Positions 1 to 11,814 are shown, counted from the stretch's first letter. The stretch: 64,000 nucleotides of DNA from Rhynchosporium graminicola (GCA_900074885.1 FJUW01000034.1:374021-438020); one strand, 5' to 3'. The notes: generated from the letters alone by a model not told the origin. A program made the numbers and translations.

Positions 1-40
1 CAAGCCCACTCCTGCTGCAGCTATCCGCAAGTCAATTCGC

Positions 41-3000
41 ATGCCTAGCAAGAAACTTGCATCCTTCACCCAAGTTGAGTTTGTGTCTGAAGATGAGGAC
101 GACGTTGACCGACCACCTCCTACAAACGTGCCTCGCAAATTTGTGGTTGGGCTAGATTATGGCACCACATTCAGCTCGGTGGCTTACGTTATCCACGCGA
201 TTGATGACAAGACTCCAGAGTTGACTGCAAAGGACGTCAAGAACATAGTAAGTGGGCGAATCCTCTATCACTTGTTGATTCTGAACTGTCTTTTGCCAAA
301 TCTTTAGTGGCTCTGTGTTTCCATTATATGTTCACTTGCTGACGCGCGCGTACCCTTGAGATCAACTGGCCTCAAGACCGTAATAGTGGTGCTCGAGCTC
401 AAGTGCCAACTGAGATTGTAAGCATTTATCCAGAGAGTGCTCTTGCTGTTCCACTTGTTTCATGTCCATCCTCTTATACTGATGCTGACATTCCGGTTGC
501 GTCAGCTGTACTCAGGCATTCCTATATCTCGAGAATCGCGAGCATCTGAAGAGTCTGAATCTGAAAATGAAGAGCCGATTGCAAGGAACGGCAACCATTC
601 TGGAGTAGGCAGGAGCTCTGGTCGTGGTGAAGTAGTGCAGCGTGCTCCAGATTCCCGAGACGGCGCTTCCCCAACTCTCAGTCATAAGAAAACCTCGGCA
701 CACATCTGGGGCTACGAGGCCTACCATCAAAAGTATGCTGGGGACATGGAGTATAGTCAGATGTAAGTTGAGTCGAAGCTTATTTCCGCTCCTTGACGAT
801 GAGGTTGCAACTTGCAAACATCTTTCCTGACCGTCTTGTGATAAGTGGCGCTGGCTTACTAAACTGCGTAGGGGCCATGTCCAGCGCGCCAAGCTTACGC
901 TGGTCAATACGAAGCACACTCTGGATGACCGCAAGAAGGTACTCCTGCAGCTTGAGGACCTGATCCAGAAAGGAGCCATAAGAAAACACAGTAATACAGA
1001 TAATGTTGTTCTTTCTGACGTGCAAGATGTAATCACGGACTTCCTAGTTTATGTCCTCGCCCATACAAAACAAGAGTTGAGAGAGCGCGAGGAATTCACG
1101 GGCGATTGTCAGATCTCATTCGCTTTGAGCGTGCCAACGATCTGGTCACCACAGTCCTCAAGAATATTGCAAACATGCATGCAAGAAGCTATCAATATGG
1201 CAAATTTTGGTAGTCTGGCACAACTATTCATTGTATCAGAGCCAGAGGCTGCTGCGACTTTCTTGATTGGCAAGTCTCATAAAATGATCGTGAGTAGATA
1301 TACCACATCTCTAGATTAATGCCGTTGCTAATTCGGCTAGCCTGGAGACCATTTCGCAATCTTGGATTGTGGAGGAGGTGAGTCATCCGTATCTCTTATG
1401 TAATGCCGATATCTTTTGATCTAATCCTATCATCACATCTATAGGTACAGTCGATGGTGTTGCTTATACTGTCACTAACGGCTGGCCACTGCGTCTCAAA
1501 GCAGAGCTGGGCAAAGCGAGCGGTGAGCATCTTCAGTACTTCCTGGCCAGTGTTGAACTCTGACCAGTGAACCAGGAGACAATTGTGGAGCTAGTTATTT
1601 GAACGATGCATTCGAGGAGCTCCTGCTGGAAAAGCTCGCAGATGAGAAATATCTTGATTCCAACGGAGAGACAAGGGCGGACATCGTTAGACAAGCCGTA
1701 CCAATATTCGAGGATGTGCAAAAGCAAGCGCAAAAGCGGGAAATCAACATTTTCAAGAGGGACGTTGGGAGAGTCAGAATAACTGGACTCAGAGGTGATG
1801 ACTATAGGCGAGAACAAGGTCTCACCCCAAAGAATTTTCGAAGAAATTATGTCGAGTTGAGCTCGTGAGTCACCTTCTGCTGCCCGAGGTTTCTTTGCTA
1901 ATTGATGGCAATAGTGAGGACTACTCTCGAATTTTCCTGCCCTTGTTGAAGAGGACGAGTAAAGTCTTGGAGGATCAGATCGAAGGTGCCTTAGCTCAAG
2001 GCAAGGATATTAAGAAAGTTATTCTCATCGGTGAGCTTATTTTCCGGCAAACTATCGTAACCTGCACATGCCCGTGCTCCAAGGCCAGAGTCTTCGAAGA
2101 CCCCGCAGCATTTCAATTCATTGGGAGGGAGTAATGCTAACTTTGCAAGGTGGATTTGGGGCTGCTCCTTCACTGCGTAGCTACCTCAAGGATTACTTGA
2201 TCACATTTGTGAAACAGCGCAATCTGCCGTATGATATCGAGCTTATCACTGCGGATGGCCAAGACAGGTAAGGAAGTCTTCTTTAACCACAAAATTGCAT
2301 ACTGACTGCTTCTGCAGTGTCATGGCTATCGCAGGTGGCGCAGCCATACGCGCAACTAACCTCAAGCATGGTCCTCGGCGCAAGGCTGTTTCTAGCTACG
2401 GATTCCTTCGAAGAGAACCTCATGAACCTAAAGCAGCAGGACTTGCTGGTCACAAGACGGCTCAAGTCAACATTGACCCCTTTAACAAGCAAGGCTACGT
2501 GACTGTTATCGACTATTTTCTTCAGATGGTTAGTCCACCTCGAATAAATGCTTTGTTCGGACTGCCCGATGTTTACTGATTACACACACAGGGAGAGATC
2601 GTTCCTGCCGTTTCACATTACAAGCCATTTCGGTGCACACACGCATTCGATGTCAACGCTGAGAAGTTCAGATGCGAGGAAGTCTTATACGTGAACGATG
2701 GAAAGACGAAATCGCACTACGGTCTGGACCATGAAATTAATCGCCGTATGTATCTCTTCAAGCTTTCTTGGGATCCCTTCTTCGACTCTTCTCTTAATCC
2801 AAGTCGCTAATCACCCACAACAGAGGCAGAAGAAGCTGGCCGAATCATCGTCGATATGACATTTCTCCGAACTGAAAACCATATCCAGCCAACAATGCCA
2901 GCCATCGATCAATATGGAATCCAGCGTGGCAAACCTCGCTACGAAATCACCTACGATCTCGTTCCGATCGTTGAGGGTAGATATTTGAGATACGAGGCAA

Positions 3001-3083
3001 GGTACCCACCCGGCGAGCTTGGAGAGGTGAAGAAATCTGGTCAGATCAGCATTGCTGCGGCCTTTGAAGCGGGAACGGCATAG
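41..3083 (+). CDS. Hsp70-like ATPase (fungal divergent Hsp70 family), 12 exons
   Basis: Splicing joins 41-247, 361-417, 506-762, 872-1289, 1341-1377, 1445-1522, 1576-1864, 1915-2030, 2150-2267, 2318-2528, 2592-2745 and 2824-3083. All introns are GT-AG, and the total of 2202 nt gives an uninterrupted 733-residue protein. The Hsp70 actin-like ATPase fold is visible: phosphate-1 loop GLDYGTTFSS near residue 37, phosphate-2 loop LDCGGGTVD near residue 321, GDNCGASYLNDAF shortly after, and the adenosine motif VILIGGFG near residue 484. The canonical substrate-binding domain and EEVD tail are absent; the C-terminal 200 residues are divergent, as in the expanded Hsp70-like ATPases of Pezizomycotina. 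Their clients are unknown; ATP binding is inferred from the motifs. Exon 3 carries a low-complexity acidic insert. The frame is open upstream of the ATG at 41 to the window edge, so the true start may lie outside. Confidence 0.9.
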
Positions 3084-4406
3084 GATCCCAAATGCGAAAG
3101 TGGAGCGATCTTTGTGGATTCATCTGAGGGATACTGTACTGTAATTGTAGGTATGTTTGGCGTGCATGTGGTGTCATGTCGAAGCATCGGAACTCATATG
3201 TGGAGCTTGCTTGGGAGGGGAGTATCTGCGGGGTCAATCATGCGTGGTCACCACACAACTTGCGCCATTATTGCAGAAACGTGCTCGACGATTCTGCTCT
3301 GCTTTCTCGCACGATGAAAGAAGATTTGTCTGAAGTATGGCTAGCTGGCGAGATCACTTTAGCTATTTGCATGTAAGAATAAACGCGAAATCACAAACAC
3401 GGACACCTTCTTCTCCGGCTCCGGCTCCGGCTCCTTTTCTACCGAGCATGACTCCAATCTGGCAAGAGGAGCATTTCTCTGAATCCTCACCCTCTCCTTG
3501 TAGGTGTGGGAACATGGTGATTATACGGTGGTATTCAATGCTGAATCTCCTGCTTTATGAGTGAGTGAGTAGTCGCACACCAACCCTAAGCTTGTGATTA
3601 CGAGGATTAGAGGGGAACTGATGGGTTTCAGATAGTGCCATGGGTACTGATGTTGATGCTCGTCGTGATTCTTCTGAAGCAGATTCTTTTCTTTTCGCGT
3701 GGTGGTGCTGGATGTGGTGGGTGGGGGTGCGTGCTGTTAGGTGTTCGAGGCTGGGGGGAGAAGTGAGAGGGAGAAGCTGACCGTGGGGAAGATGTGGCAG
3801 GAGGAGGGAGTGCACGACGCTGCACGGATGGTGGTGATCCTGTCTGTGACCTCTTGAGGATGAATGGCGGTGATGAGATGAGATGAGATGAGGGAGAGGA
3901 GATGGATGATTTTGAGAAGGAGAGGAGAGGAGAGGAGAGGAGAGAGAGGATGGTGGTAAGGGGCTTTGAGGGCATCGTGGGTTTGTTTATGGTGCGGGAA
4001 GGATACACCCTTTGTTTTTTTTTTGAAGCCTCTATGTAGTTGATCTATGATCGCTCATGCGTCTGGTACGGATATTTCGATGAGAACATTCCGGACGGCG
4101 AGAAACATGAGGTCCTTGGAATTCTGAGCTGGTCCCGTGTCTACTCTCCTTTGTTGAGTCTTGCAGCGCGGTCGATGGATGTCATTCAATATGCCGTTTG
4201 CGGTCTTTTCTATGCTCCCTCTCCATGCTCCCTTTCAACGTGGTTTCGTGTCGAGGACGATACCTGGGGTTTCTTTGTTTTGTCATGTTATCATTCCTCT
4301 GCTGTTCTTGCTTCTCGAGGAAATGTTCTCAAATCTACCGCAAGGACCCGAAAACATCTGCAGAGCTGCATCGTCACAGGATATCGTTTGTGTCTAACCG
4401 ATCGAA
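3084..4406. other. Intergenic region with purine-rich microsatellite tracts
   Basis: No credible gene was seen between the Hsp70-like gene and the next ORF. The region holds a GATGA-type repeat and then a GAGAG/GAGGA run at about 3875-3945, and a T-run at about 4013-4024. Apparent ORFs on both strands here (for example 3628-4008 minus) are low-complexity Ser/Pro translations of these tracts. The last 400 bases probably hold the promoter and 5' leader of the gene starting at 4407. Confidence 0.6.
3875..3945 (+). repeat. GATGA / GAGGA purine microsatellite
   Basis: Four close GATGA units are followed, after a short spacer, by tandem GAGGA units ending in GAGAGAGA. It is an almost pure purine run about 460-530 bases upstream of the start codon at 4407. 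Such tracts are common in fungal promoters and can exclude nucleosomes, but a regulatory role here is only inferred. Confidence 0.7.
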
Positions 4407-5813
4407 ATGTCGGTTCAAGCAGAGCCAGTTCGGCGCAGAAGCCGAGTTCTCGAATCCCAGTCACCCAGAACGTCGGTTCATTCAGACTCCATACGACGAA
4501 GAAGTCGAATCATCGAGTCTCGGTCTCCCAGAGGTCACTACACCACCTACCTGGAGTCAGAGGACGACGATGCCATCGAAGTCTTGCAGATCAAAGAACG
4601 TTCCGAATGGGAAGACCTCAAGATCCGAGCTCTTCATTTCCTCGAGGACGTTCTTCCCCAGCTACGCATCCCATTCGCCATCATCGCCTCCTCCCTACTC
4701 GTCTACTGGGCCATCACATCATTCAGCACCGCTGCCGGCCCGGCCATCTGCGATTTCCCCGGCGCAGAGAAGTTAGAAGTGTGCCAGACGGACTCCTCGG
4801 AATTGGCCGTTCATATCGTCGTTCCGGATCCTGGCTTTGACTTTGCGCCCAAGTATGCGGAGATGCAGAATCTCGCTGCTGGGCTGTCGGATGTGCCGTA
4901 CCGGATCAAAGGACAATACGTGAGGTTCGATGGTGTGATTACTGATCTTACGAATTACGAGGATACTGTGTACGTACCAGACCTCTACGCGCTTGTATCG
5001 TGTCCTTGGCTGACAGCGAGTTACTATAGCACTGCAATGGAACCCGTCCATACAGCGACGCGTTCAGCTGTTAACACAGCCGCGAACAGTGTCCACACAT
5101 GGCTAAATAAACTTGGCACGAATCTAGACCGTACACTCGTACACTACACACACGCCCGTAACGAGCTTCAACATCTCAAAAGCACAGGTCCGATCTCAAA
5201 ATTCAACACTCACGTCAAACCAGGATCCGACACCGCAAAGTACAACACCACCCTCTCTCACCTGCACGAAGCCCTCTCCCCAATCCAAGAAGAAATCCTC
5301 GCCTACACAACCACGACGCTTCAAGTGCTGGTCGCGGTCGAAGATAATATCGACATCACTCTACAAGCAGCGACTCGCAACACGAAGGTCTTGAAACGCG
5401 AGAAATTGGGCGAGGCCCGCTACTGGGCGTGGAGATTACGATCTCTCAAAGAGAGGTATCTCCAGACTACACATCTCGCGCAGAAACCTGCGCTGCTGAG
5501 CTGGGATGCGCACATGCTTTCGTGCGCGGAGTTTAGTGGTGCGGTCAGGAGAGCTAGGGCGGTTGTTGAGAGCTCGTTTTTACTCATGCTGGATACGAAG
5601 AGGACCCTCGATCGTCTGGAGAAGGAGTTGGGAAGAGGGGAAATCATTAATGTTTGGGCTGCTGGTGGGGATGGAGGGGAGGGGAATCTTGTGGAGATGT
5701 ATTTGGGGGCGCTGAATGATGGGTTGCGGGTTTTGAAGAGGGCGAGGGACGAGGCGAGGGTTTCTGGGAGGGAGGCGAGCCAGGCGAATTGGGATTATTT
5801 GGAAAGTCTCTGA
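4407..5813 (+). CDS. Single-pass membrane protein of unknown function
   Basis: The reading frame encodes 468 residues. The start is the first ATG after an in-frame TAA at 4395. The N-terminal 45 residues are basic and contain an imperfect duplication, VRRRSRVLESQSPR and IRRRSRIIESRSPR, followed by an acidic patch. One hydrophobic segment, about residues 87-108 (IPFAIIASSLLVYWAITSF), is the only membrane span, so the long C-terminal part probably sits on the other side of the membrane. That part is predicted helical with charged stretches and no enzyme motif that I recognise. A 60-nt segment at 4970-5029 has a GTACGT donor, a CTGAC branch-like site and a TATAG acceptor. It is in frame without stops, so it may be a real intron, giving 448 residues. 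No function is assigned. Confidence 0.8.
   Translation: MSVQAEPVRRRSRVLESQSPRTSVHSDSIRRRSRIIESRSPRGHYTTYLESEDDDAIEVLQIKERSEWEDLKIRALHFLEDVLPQLRIPFAIIASSLLVYWAITSFSTAAGPAICDFPGAEKLEVCQTDSSELAVHIVVPDPGFDFAPKYAEMQNLAAGLSDVPYRIKGQYVRFDGVITDLTNYEDTVYVPDLYALVSCPWLTASYYSTAMEPVHTATRSAVNTAANSVHTWLNKLGTNLDRTLVHYTHARNELQHLKSTGPISKFNTHVKPGSDTAKYNTTLSHLHEALSPIQEEILAYTTTTLQVLVAVEDNIDITLQAATRNTKVLKREKLGEARYWAWRLRSLKERYLQTTHLAQKPALLSWDAHMLSCAEFSGAVRRARAVVESSFLLMLDTKRTLDRLEKELGRGEIINVWAAGGDGGEGNLVEMYLGALNDGLRVLKRARDEARVSGREASQANWDYLESL
4970..5029 (+). other. Probable in-frame 60-nt intron
   Basis: It begins GTACGT, has a CTGAC branch-like sequence about 17 nt before the end, and finishes ACTATAG. Its length is a multiple of three and it has no stop, so reading through is also possible. 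Removing it leaves ...EDTV joined in frame to TAMEPV. The size matches the short introns in the neighbouring genes. Transcript data would decide. Confidence 0.6.
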
Positions 5814-6707
5814 TGTGTTAGATTGGCCATCTTGGGGAGAGTTGTTGGAATCGGGTAGCTGTGTCGCGTGGCTGCGCTCTGGTCGTAGAATTGTGTCTCA
5901 AAAAACCGCCATTGCCCAATTGAAGTTCAAGAGTGATGGCGATGAAGAGGCTGTTTGAGGTTAAGCTAGAATATGTCACTCGTGCACTACATTGTCAAGA
6001 TCTCACGTCTGTTGCTAGAGGAAACATCGATACCTGGAGTGCTAAGCATGACCTAAATTATTCCGCGATCTTCGAGTAGATCTGAAAATGAATGACTTCG
6101 CGCTTGCAGCTATTAAGCTGTTCTGCGTTGAAGTCTCTTTCCAGTCCGCTTTCGGGAATTTCCCGTGTTCCTTTGTTCCGAGCTGATTTGGCTAGCGTGC
6201 CCTGCCCCGGGATGAATCTATGAGATGCCGGAAACAAGATTATTTCGTAGTCAACATGAAAGACATGACTCAATGTAATAAGTCTCTTCGGCATTGATAG
6301 AATTCGAGCCGTCGGAGAAGGCTTTACGGAATTTCGTGTGCTCGAAAGTGACGCAGTCTTTGTTTACTAGGACAATGACAAGCGAGATTACGTGGCTCGT
6401 TCTTCGTTTATTTGATTTAGTGCACTTTTCTTGAATTGCCACAGGTTCAAAAGTGCCTGTACTCGCAAGGTGATGCCCCAAAATTCCATAAAATGGACAC
6501 CATCTGCGCTGATCCTGGTTAAATTTATGCTTTTGGCTCATACACCATAAAGAGCACTCACCGAACCCGGCGAATTTGTCTTGGAAACGGCCGACAAAGA
6601 GATGAAGCAAGTGACAAAGAGTTTTTTGTACGCGAGGTAATTGAAAATCGGAAATTTGAGATTTGTATTAATCTGTATTACGATAATCTACCTGATCCGT
6701 ATATTCA
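5814..6707. other. Intergenic region, no gene recognised
   Basis: This stretch separates two + strand genes. Minus-strand ORFs of 78 and 119 codons overlap here in different frames and show no recognisable domain. The base composition is that of the surrounding gene space, with no repeat and no RIP-like bias. Confidence 0.5.
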
Positions 6708-9700
6708 ATGGCCGATACACAATCAGATCCAGGCTTGCCGGCAGGCGTTGGGCAATTCGACCCAGTAAATGACCCAGTGGGGCAGACAGTACTACCACCA
6801 CCACCGACTCCGCCTGACTCTCAAACTCTCCCGACCAATAGTCAAAATCAAGATGAAGATGAGGATGATGAAGATGAAGAGGATGAAGACGACGCACCGA
6901 CTGTCTTACGCCTGACCGAAATATTGCTTTCATGCATCTTCATCTGGATATTATTCTGGTGCTTACGCGTGGTGCTACCTCCATACACACCCACTTATCC
7001 GGAAACACTACCAGGTGGTTTCAACCGACAAGAAAATATCTGGGAGAAGATTACCAGGCCAGGTAGTCATAGGTGGTCAGATTACTTGTCCCAGGAAGCC
7101 AATTCTGCCCTAGAGTCAGCTTCTTACGACTCGGTAAAAGATAGATATCTGCGCTATGTGACGAGGACGAAAGTTACGAGCAATGCAGAGGTTTCCGAGC
7201 CGCCTGTCATGGTGCATACTTATGTGTGGCAGGAAGCGGGGTAAGCATATCAAATTTACTGAAACAGAAACTAGTTACTGACACTTAACAGACCAGTGAC
7301 AGAGACCATGCCAACTCCATCGAGTAGCACTCCAGGGCATTCCGCGGGAGAAACTTGGGAAGCTTTCACACCCAATATCCGAAAGGCAATGTCAGATGCA
7401 CGCGATGGTCTATCGAGGGCAGGAAACATCTTCAAACACGATGATCAATCTCCTCTTCCGAAAGATGAAGCAAAGATTCGAAAAGCCGAAGCTGCCAAGG
7501 CCCTCTCCACTTATGCTAGGAAAGTCCTCAAAGAGCTCAAGATCCTCGAAACGAGTATTGCGAAGGCGGTCTCGGACCCACATCTCCATTCGCAGCTGCA
7601 AAGGCCCTTTACGATTACGGATTTCAATGCTTACGCAGCACACGTGGAAGGGAAGCTGGCAGATCTTGGTGATCGCTTGTTTCATGCTGCGGAGTTTCCG
7701 CTTGAGGATGAGACGTCGAAGCGGACATATTCAAGGAAAAACTTAGAATTCCTCAAGCTTCTGATAGCTGGGAGGCTGCAGCGTCTTAATGACATGTTGG
7801 TGGTAACTACTCTGCCCACGGCAGACTCAAATACAGAATCGAGACCCTCAGTCTTGAACTTTATGGCTGAATCGACAAAGGATGGAGACTCTCAGTCTTC
7901 CAAGTTTGTGGCGGAACAGGCTTCCACAAGGTCCAGTGAGGAGCTCATCCAGCCCGCCGAGTCTGAAGCGGGTACTACGTCTTCATCGAATACAGTAAGC
8001 ACGACAAAGAACGGCCTCTCAAATGAAGACTTCATGTCTTATAGACATGGACTGGCTAAGAGGATCAGGAGTCTTCGCGACGCGCTCGTCACGTCTACTG
8101 TCCCAGCACGACCAGCAGTCACTCCGATGGCGGTATCACAGCCAGCGAAGCCGCTACTGGTGAAGCCGTCTGAGGTATCGAGACCAGTTGTAACCCCAGA
8201 GAGTAGTATCACTCGGGAAAAAGGCACGAAAAAAGAAATTCTTTCAAATGAAGACTCAAATTCTTATAGAAGTGGGCTGACTGAGAGGATAAAGAGTCTC
8301 CGCGACGCTTTCTTCACTTCTGCTGTTCCAGCACGGCCAGCAGTCACTCCGATGGCGGTATTAGAGCCAGCGGAGGTGCCACTGGAAATAATATCGGAGT
8401 CAAAGACACCAGTAATGACCTCAGGGAGTAGCATCACTCGGAAACTAGGCACGACAGAACAGATTCTTTCAGAGGAAGACTCAAATTTTTATAAAAATGG
8501 GCTGGCCGAGAGGATCAGGAGTCTTCGCAATGCGCTCATTGATTCTGATGTTCGAGCACGGCCAGCGGTCACTCCGATGACATTCTTACAGCAAGCGGAG
8601 CTGCCACTGGAAGCTACATCAGAGGCAACGGCAACAATAATAACCATAGAGAGCAGCGTCACCCGGAAGAAAGGGGCTTACGAGAAGTGGTGGTCAACAC
8701 AACGCCTCAAAGGACCTCCAAGTGCGAAGCAGGCAAGTCCCGAATCAATCTCAGAGACTACAGCAAATGCGCCAATCATAGAGCAGCAGAATAGCATCAG
8801 TGGGAAGCAGATTTCTCCCTCAGAACCTTCGATACCCCAGAGAATGACACCCGCTATCACACATGGAAGCAGCACGAGTAAGACCGCAGCTGGACATCCA
8901 AAATTGCCACTCAAAAATCAACATTCGACTTCGTCTACCACAGCAGACAAGGATTCTGACGCCATTACGACGGCATCAAATGGCGCTTCGACACGAGATT
9001 TGGAACGAAAAAATGCCGAGTCTACTCCTATCACGATCCGTTATGTAGAGATTCCGGCCCAAGTATCAGCATGTGAATCCTCCTTGCCACAAGACAGGAT
9101 TTGCTCTAGCGACAGAAAGACCCCGAAGGCTGCAAATCCGTTTATTTCATACCCATGGCAGAAGACTTCGTGGAAACCTAAGACAAAGCCAAATATCTCG
9201 ACGGCCGTTATCAAAATTAATAAAGTCGAAAAGAATTTATACATCTCTGATGATGCCAAAGCTTCTTTAACACTTGCCAATGCTCACAAGGCGAAGGACG
9301 CTTCGGTCCCAAGCTACACTACCACGGAAATTGATCCAGCCAGAGTACTGACTGATTCCGAATATAAACCTCAACAAGATTTCTCTCCAGTCACTGTCGA
9401 TATTGTCGAGCCCACGCATGATTGCTCTGCTAACTATGAGGCAAAGTGCCCAATCACAGTACTGGTTAATTCCATACATAACGCTTCAAAAAAATCTGGC
9501 ACAACTACTGCCAGCGAAGTCTCAGCCACAGACGAATCTTCATCGGGCGATCAATCTACGGAAACGAGACCAGTGAAAGCGCGTGTTCACCCTGTGCTTG
9601 AAATTTTGAATGTCTCTTCTTCTTCACCACTGGTTGCACCTGCTCGTCGAACGTGGAAAGACTGGTTTCCAACAATCTTTCATAGCAAGAATCAGACTGA

Positions 9701-10352
9701 GGGCGAAAGCCAGAAGACACAAGTCAATTCAGCTTCCCAGCCATCAATTACCAAGAGTTCTGAACGCGCCAGCGTCAGCGACAAATCACCCAAGGAAAAG
9801 AGCCGTTCCGAGCAGTTCTTCAACTCGCCAGCCTACCAGAACAAATCACCGAGAGATCGAGCTGCAGACGATATCTTGGACGTCTCCAACTCCCTCTATT
9901 CGGTCATCGCTCAGCTCATGGCAGAAGGCAACAAGCATTTCGCGAACATGACTCGTCTGCAAGCAGCCTGGGGTGGCCTTTCGCGCGCCGAAGCTGTGAT
10001 GGCGCAATCGACGATACTGAAAACCATGGCGGCAGATAAGCAGAGCAGAGACCTACTGACTTCCTATGCTGGAGTCATTCACAAATTCGATCGCCTCGTC
10101 GGCGATGTTTCAAAAACCACGTATCTTCTAGCTACGTCGTCTGAGATGACAAAGGCCGATCTGGAGCGTTGGAGAGAGCAGAAGTCGGGTTATTATATGT
10201 ATTTGGAAGAGATTAGGAAGAGGCCGTTGTTTGTGGACCAGTTCGTCACGGAGTCCGAGGGGTTTCATTGGGATGTTTTGGTTGCAGCGCAGTCGAAGCT
10301 TAATCTCGTCAGAGCATCTTTGAGGAAGCTGATTGCATCTACTGTAACGTAG
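6708..10352 (+). CDS. Large single-pass membrane protein with three 75-residue repeats, unknown function
   Basis: Two exons, 6708-7240 and 7292-10352, are joined by a 51-nt GT-AG intron (GTAAGC...TTAACAG) and encode 1197 residues. The start is the first ATG after an in-frame TGA at 6693. The order is a Pro-rich N-terminus, a run of 14 Asp/Glu residues at 49-62, one membrane span at about 70-90 (LLSCIFIWILFWCLRVVL), a helical region, then three exactly spaced 75-residue repeats at residues 420-494, 495-569 and 570-644. The repeats share LSxEDxxxYxxGLxxRIxSLR and ARPAVTPM. A long Ser/Thr-rich disordered stretch follows, and a helical C-terminus of about 170 residues ends the protein. I recognise no catalytic motif. 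The acidic run, single span and disordered body suggest a membrane-anchored scaffold, which is inference only. Confidence 0.82.
8016..8690 (+). repeat. Three tandem 225-bp coding repeats
   Basis: The units 8016-8240, 8241-8465 and 8466-8690 are each exactly 225 bp, so the reading frame is kept. Each opens CTNTCA(A/G)A(T/G)GAAGAC and contains GTCACTCCGATG at the same offset. The encoded units are clearly related but diverged, so the duplication is not very recent. They lie in the extracytoplasmic or cytoplasmic body after the single membrane span. Confidence 0.92.
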
Positions 10353-10502
10353 CGTAGTATAGAGAGCAGTTTTGATATCGGATATCAGGTCATTGGCAGT
10401 CGTTTTATTTTTGCAATTTATCTAATCGCGTTGTAGATTACAGAATCGTTTCACGCACTGTCCTTTTCATATCCTCTGAAATAGTGATCCCATTGTCTTT
10501 CT

Positions 10503-11367
10503 CGTACTACTTTCGTCTCCGGAGCGAAAGCAGCCAAGGCTACCTACGACCTCTTGGTATCTCTACAAGTGCGCTACACGAACGGTATTGATTTCGTTTC
10601 CGGACCTGACAAAGATGGAATTCTCAAAGGTGACAAAGCTAGCGCGACTTTTGAAGCAGCATCTCTTCATATAAGTTCATCCTTGCCCTGTTGCAGAGGG
10701 TCCTGGAGATGGGGAAGCAGGTGTAATTTACAGACTCGTACCCCGCCAAGCTCTGCACGAGGATTCGGTAAATGGGGGATGCATTGTGGAAACCCCACGA
10801 GGAAGATTCAAGGCAAAGAAAATTGTCCATGCGAGTGATGCTTATGTTTCCACCCTTTTGCCGGAGTATGCAAAGAGCATCATACCTTGCAGAGGCATTT
10901 GTACTAATGTCGCAGTCCCTCCCACAAGGCAAATCGGGGAAAAAGTTGACCAACCTATATGTTGTTCGAGATGCTGCTGGCGCTCTTAGCTTTCTGATTC
11001 ACTTTCCAGGTGCCGAAGGCGTCATCTTAGGAGGATCTAGCAGCTTGTTTCGCCTTTACCCTCAACAATGGTACGCTGATGTTAATGATGGCACGCTTAT
11101 TGAAGCCCCCAGCGACTTTTTTGACAACCTCATGCAACGCACATTCAATGGCTGGGAGCACAGTGACGCGTACGTGAAGGAAACCTGGACGGGCGTGATG
11201 GGTTACTCGTTCGATAGCCTCCCGCACCTTGGAGAAGTTGCGGGGAAATCGTGCCAGTACGTCGTTGCTGGATGTATGGACATGGAATGCCTGTCATTTC
11301 GCTCGCCACAAAGGGAGTTGTAGAGATGATTGCGATCGATGGAGCATACGAGGACGTGGAATACTAA
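10503..11367 (+). pseudogene. FAD-dependent oxidoreductase (DAO family) pseudogene, 5'-truncated
   Basis: Conceptual translation in shifting frames matches the middle and end of fungal FAD-dependent oxidoreductases of the D-amino-acid-oxidase type. Visible parts are VETPRGRFKAKKIVHASDAY (about 10787-10846), IIPCRGICTN, the FDNLMQRTFNGWE stretch, WTGVMGYSFDSLPHLG (about 11188-11235) and GHGMPVISLATKG near the end, with a stop at 11365. The reading frame changes near 10690, 10935 and 11279. The N-terminal GxGxxG dinucleotide-binding part is missing, so the gene is dead. Substrate cannot be inferred. The damage is indels rather than C-to-T changes, so it was not killed by RIP. It is the last recognisable gene before the repeat-rich right side. 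Confidence 0.8.
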
Positions 11368-11812
11368 CCGTGGATTGAAAAAGACGACTGCGGACAGGAT
11401 TCGGACAGCCCAAGAAGAACAGGAAAGCGGTGATAATTTTCAACCAATAGAAGTGTTATGAATGTATCCATGTGTTGGTTTTGAGCAGAGAACAAAAATA
11501 TCAAGCGGTTATATGCTTGTGTAAATTGGGGCAATTTCCTATGGCTCTACGTCCCATTTCGATGTCGTCAACTTAGAAAAAAGCTGCCAGGCTTCAACAA
11601 ACATGCATAAGGTGTACCATCGAACTTTGAACAATTGAGAAAAATTCCCTTCTTGGGCTTAAACAGATGATGCTGTCCATAAGATTCTTAAATATTTGCC
11701 TGGATATTGGGAATTTTTTGTCTAGTAAATAGCAATCACCCCTTAATTAACGATTGTTATAAATACCACTATAAGTTTGGAAGTCGTAAGCATGATCTGC
11801 CGTCGATTTCAG
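11368..11812. other. Gene-free junction between gene space and a DNA transposon
   Basis: No ORF or domain was seen. The sequence becomes progressively AT-richer toward the Fot1-like element but does not yet show the strong TpA excess of the transposon interior. Confidence 0.5.
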
Positions 11813-11814
11813 TA

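Noticed and set aside
3628..4008. 126-codon minus-strand ORF
   Set aside because: Ser/Pro low-complexity translation of purine microsatellites upstream of the next gene.
4040..4840. 266-codon + strand ORF
   Set aside because: Overlaps the 5' part of the 4407-5813 gene in another frame, with no membrane segment or domain and a random-looking Arg/Ser-rich end.
6251..6610. 119-codon minus-strand ORF
   Set aside because: No domain, no context, and overlaps another minus-strand ORF in a different frame.
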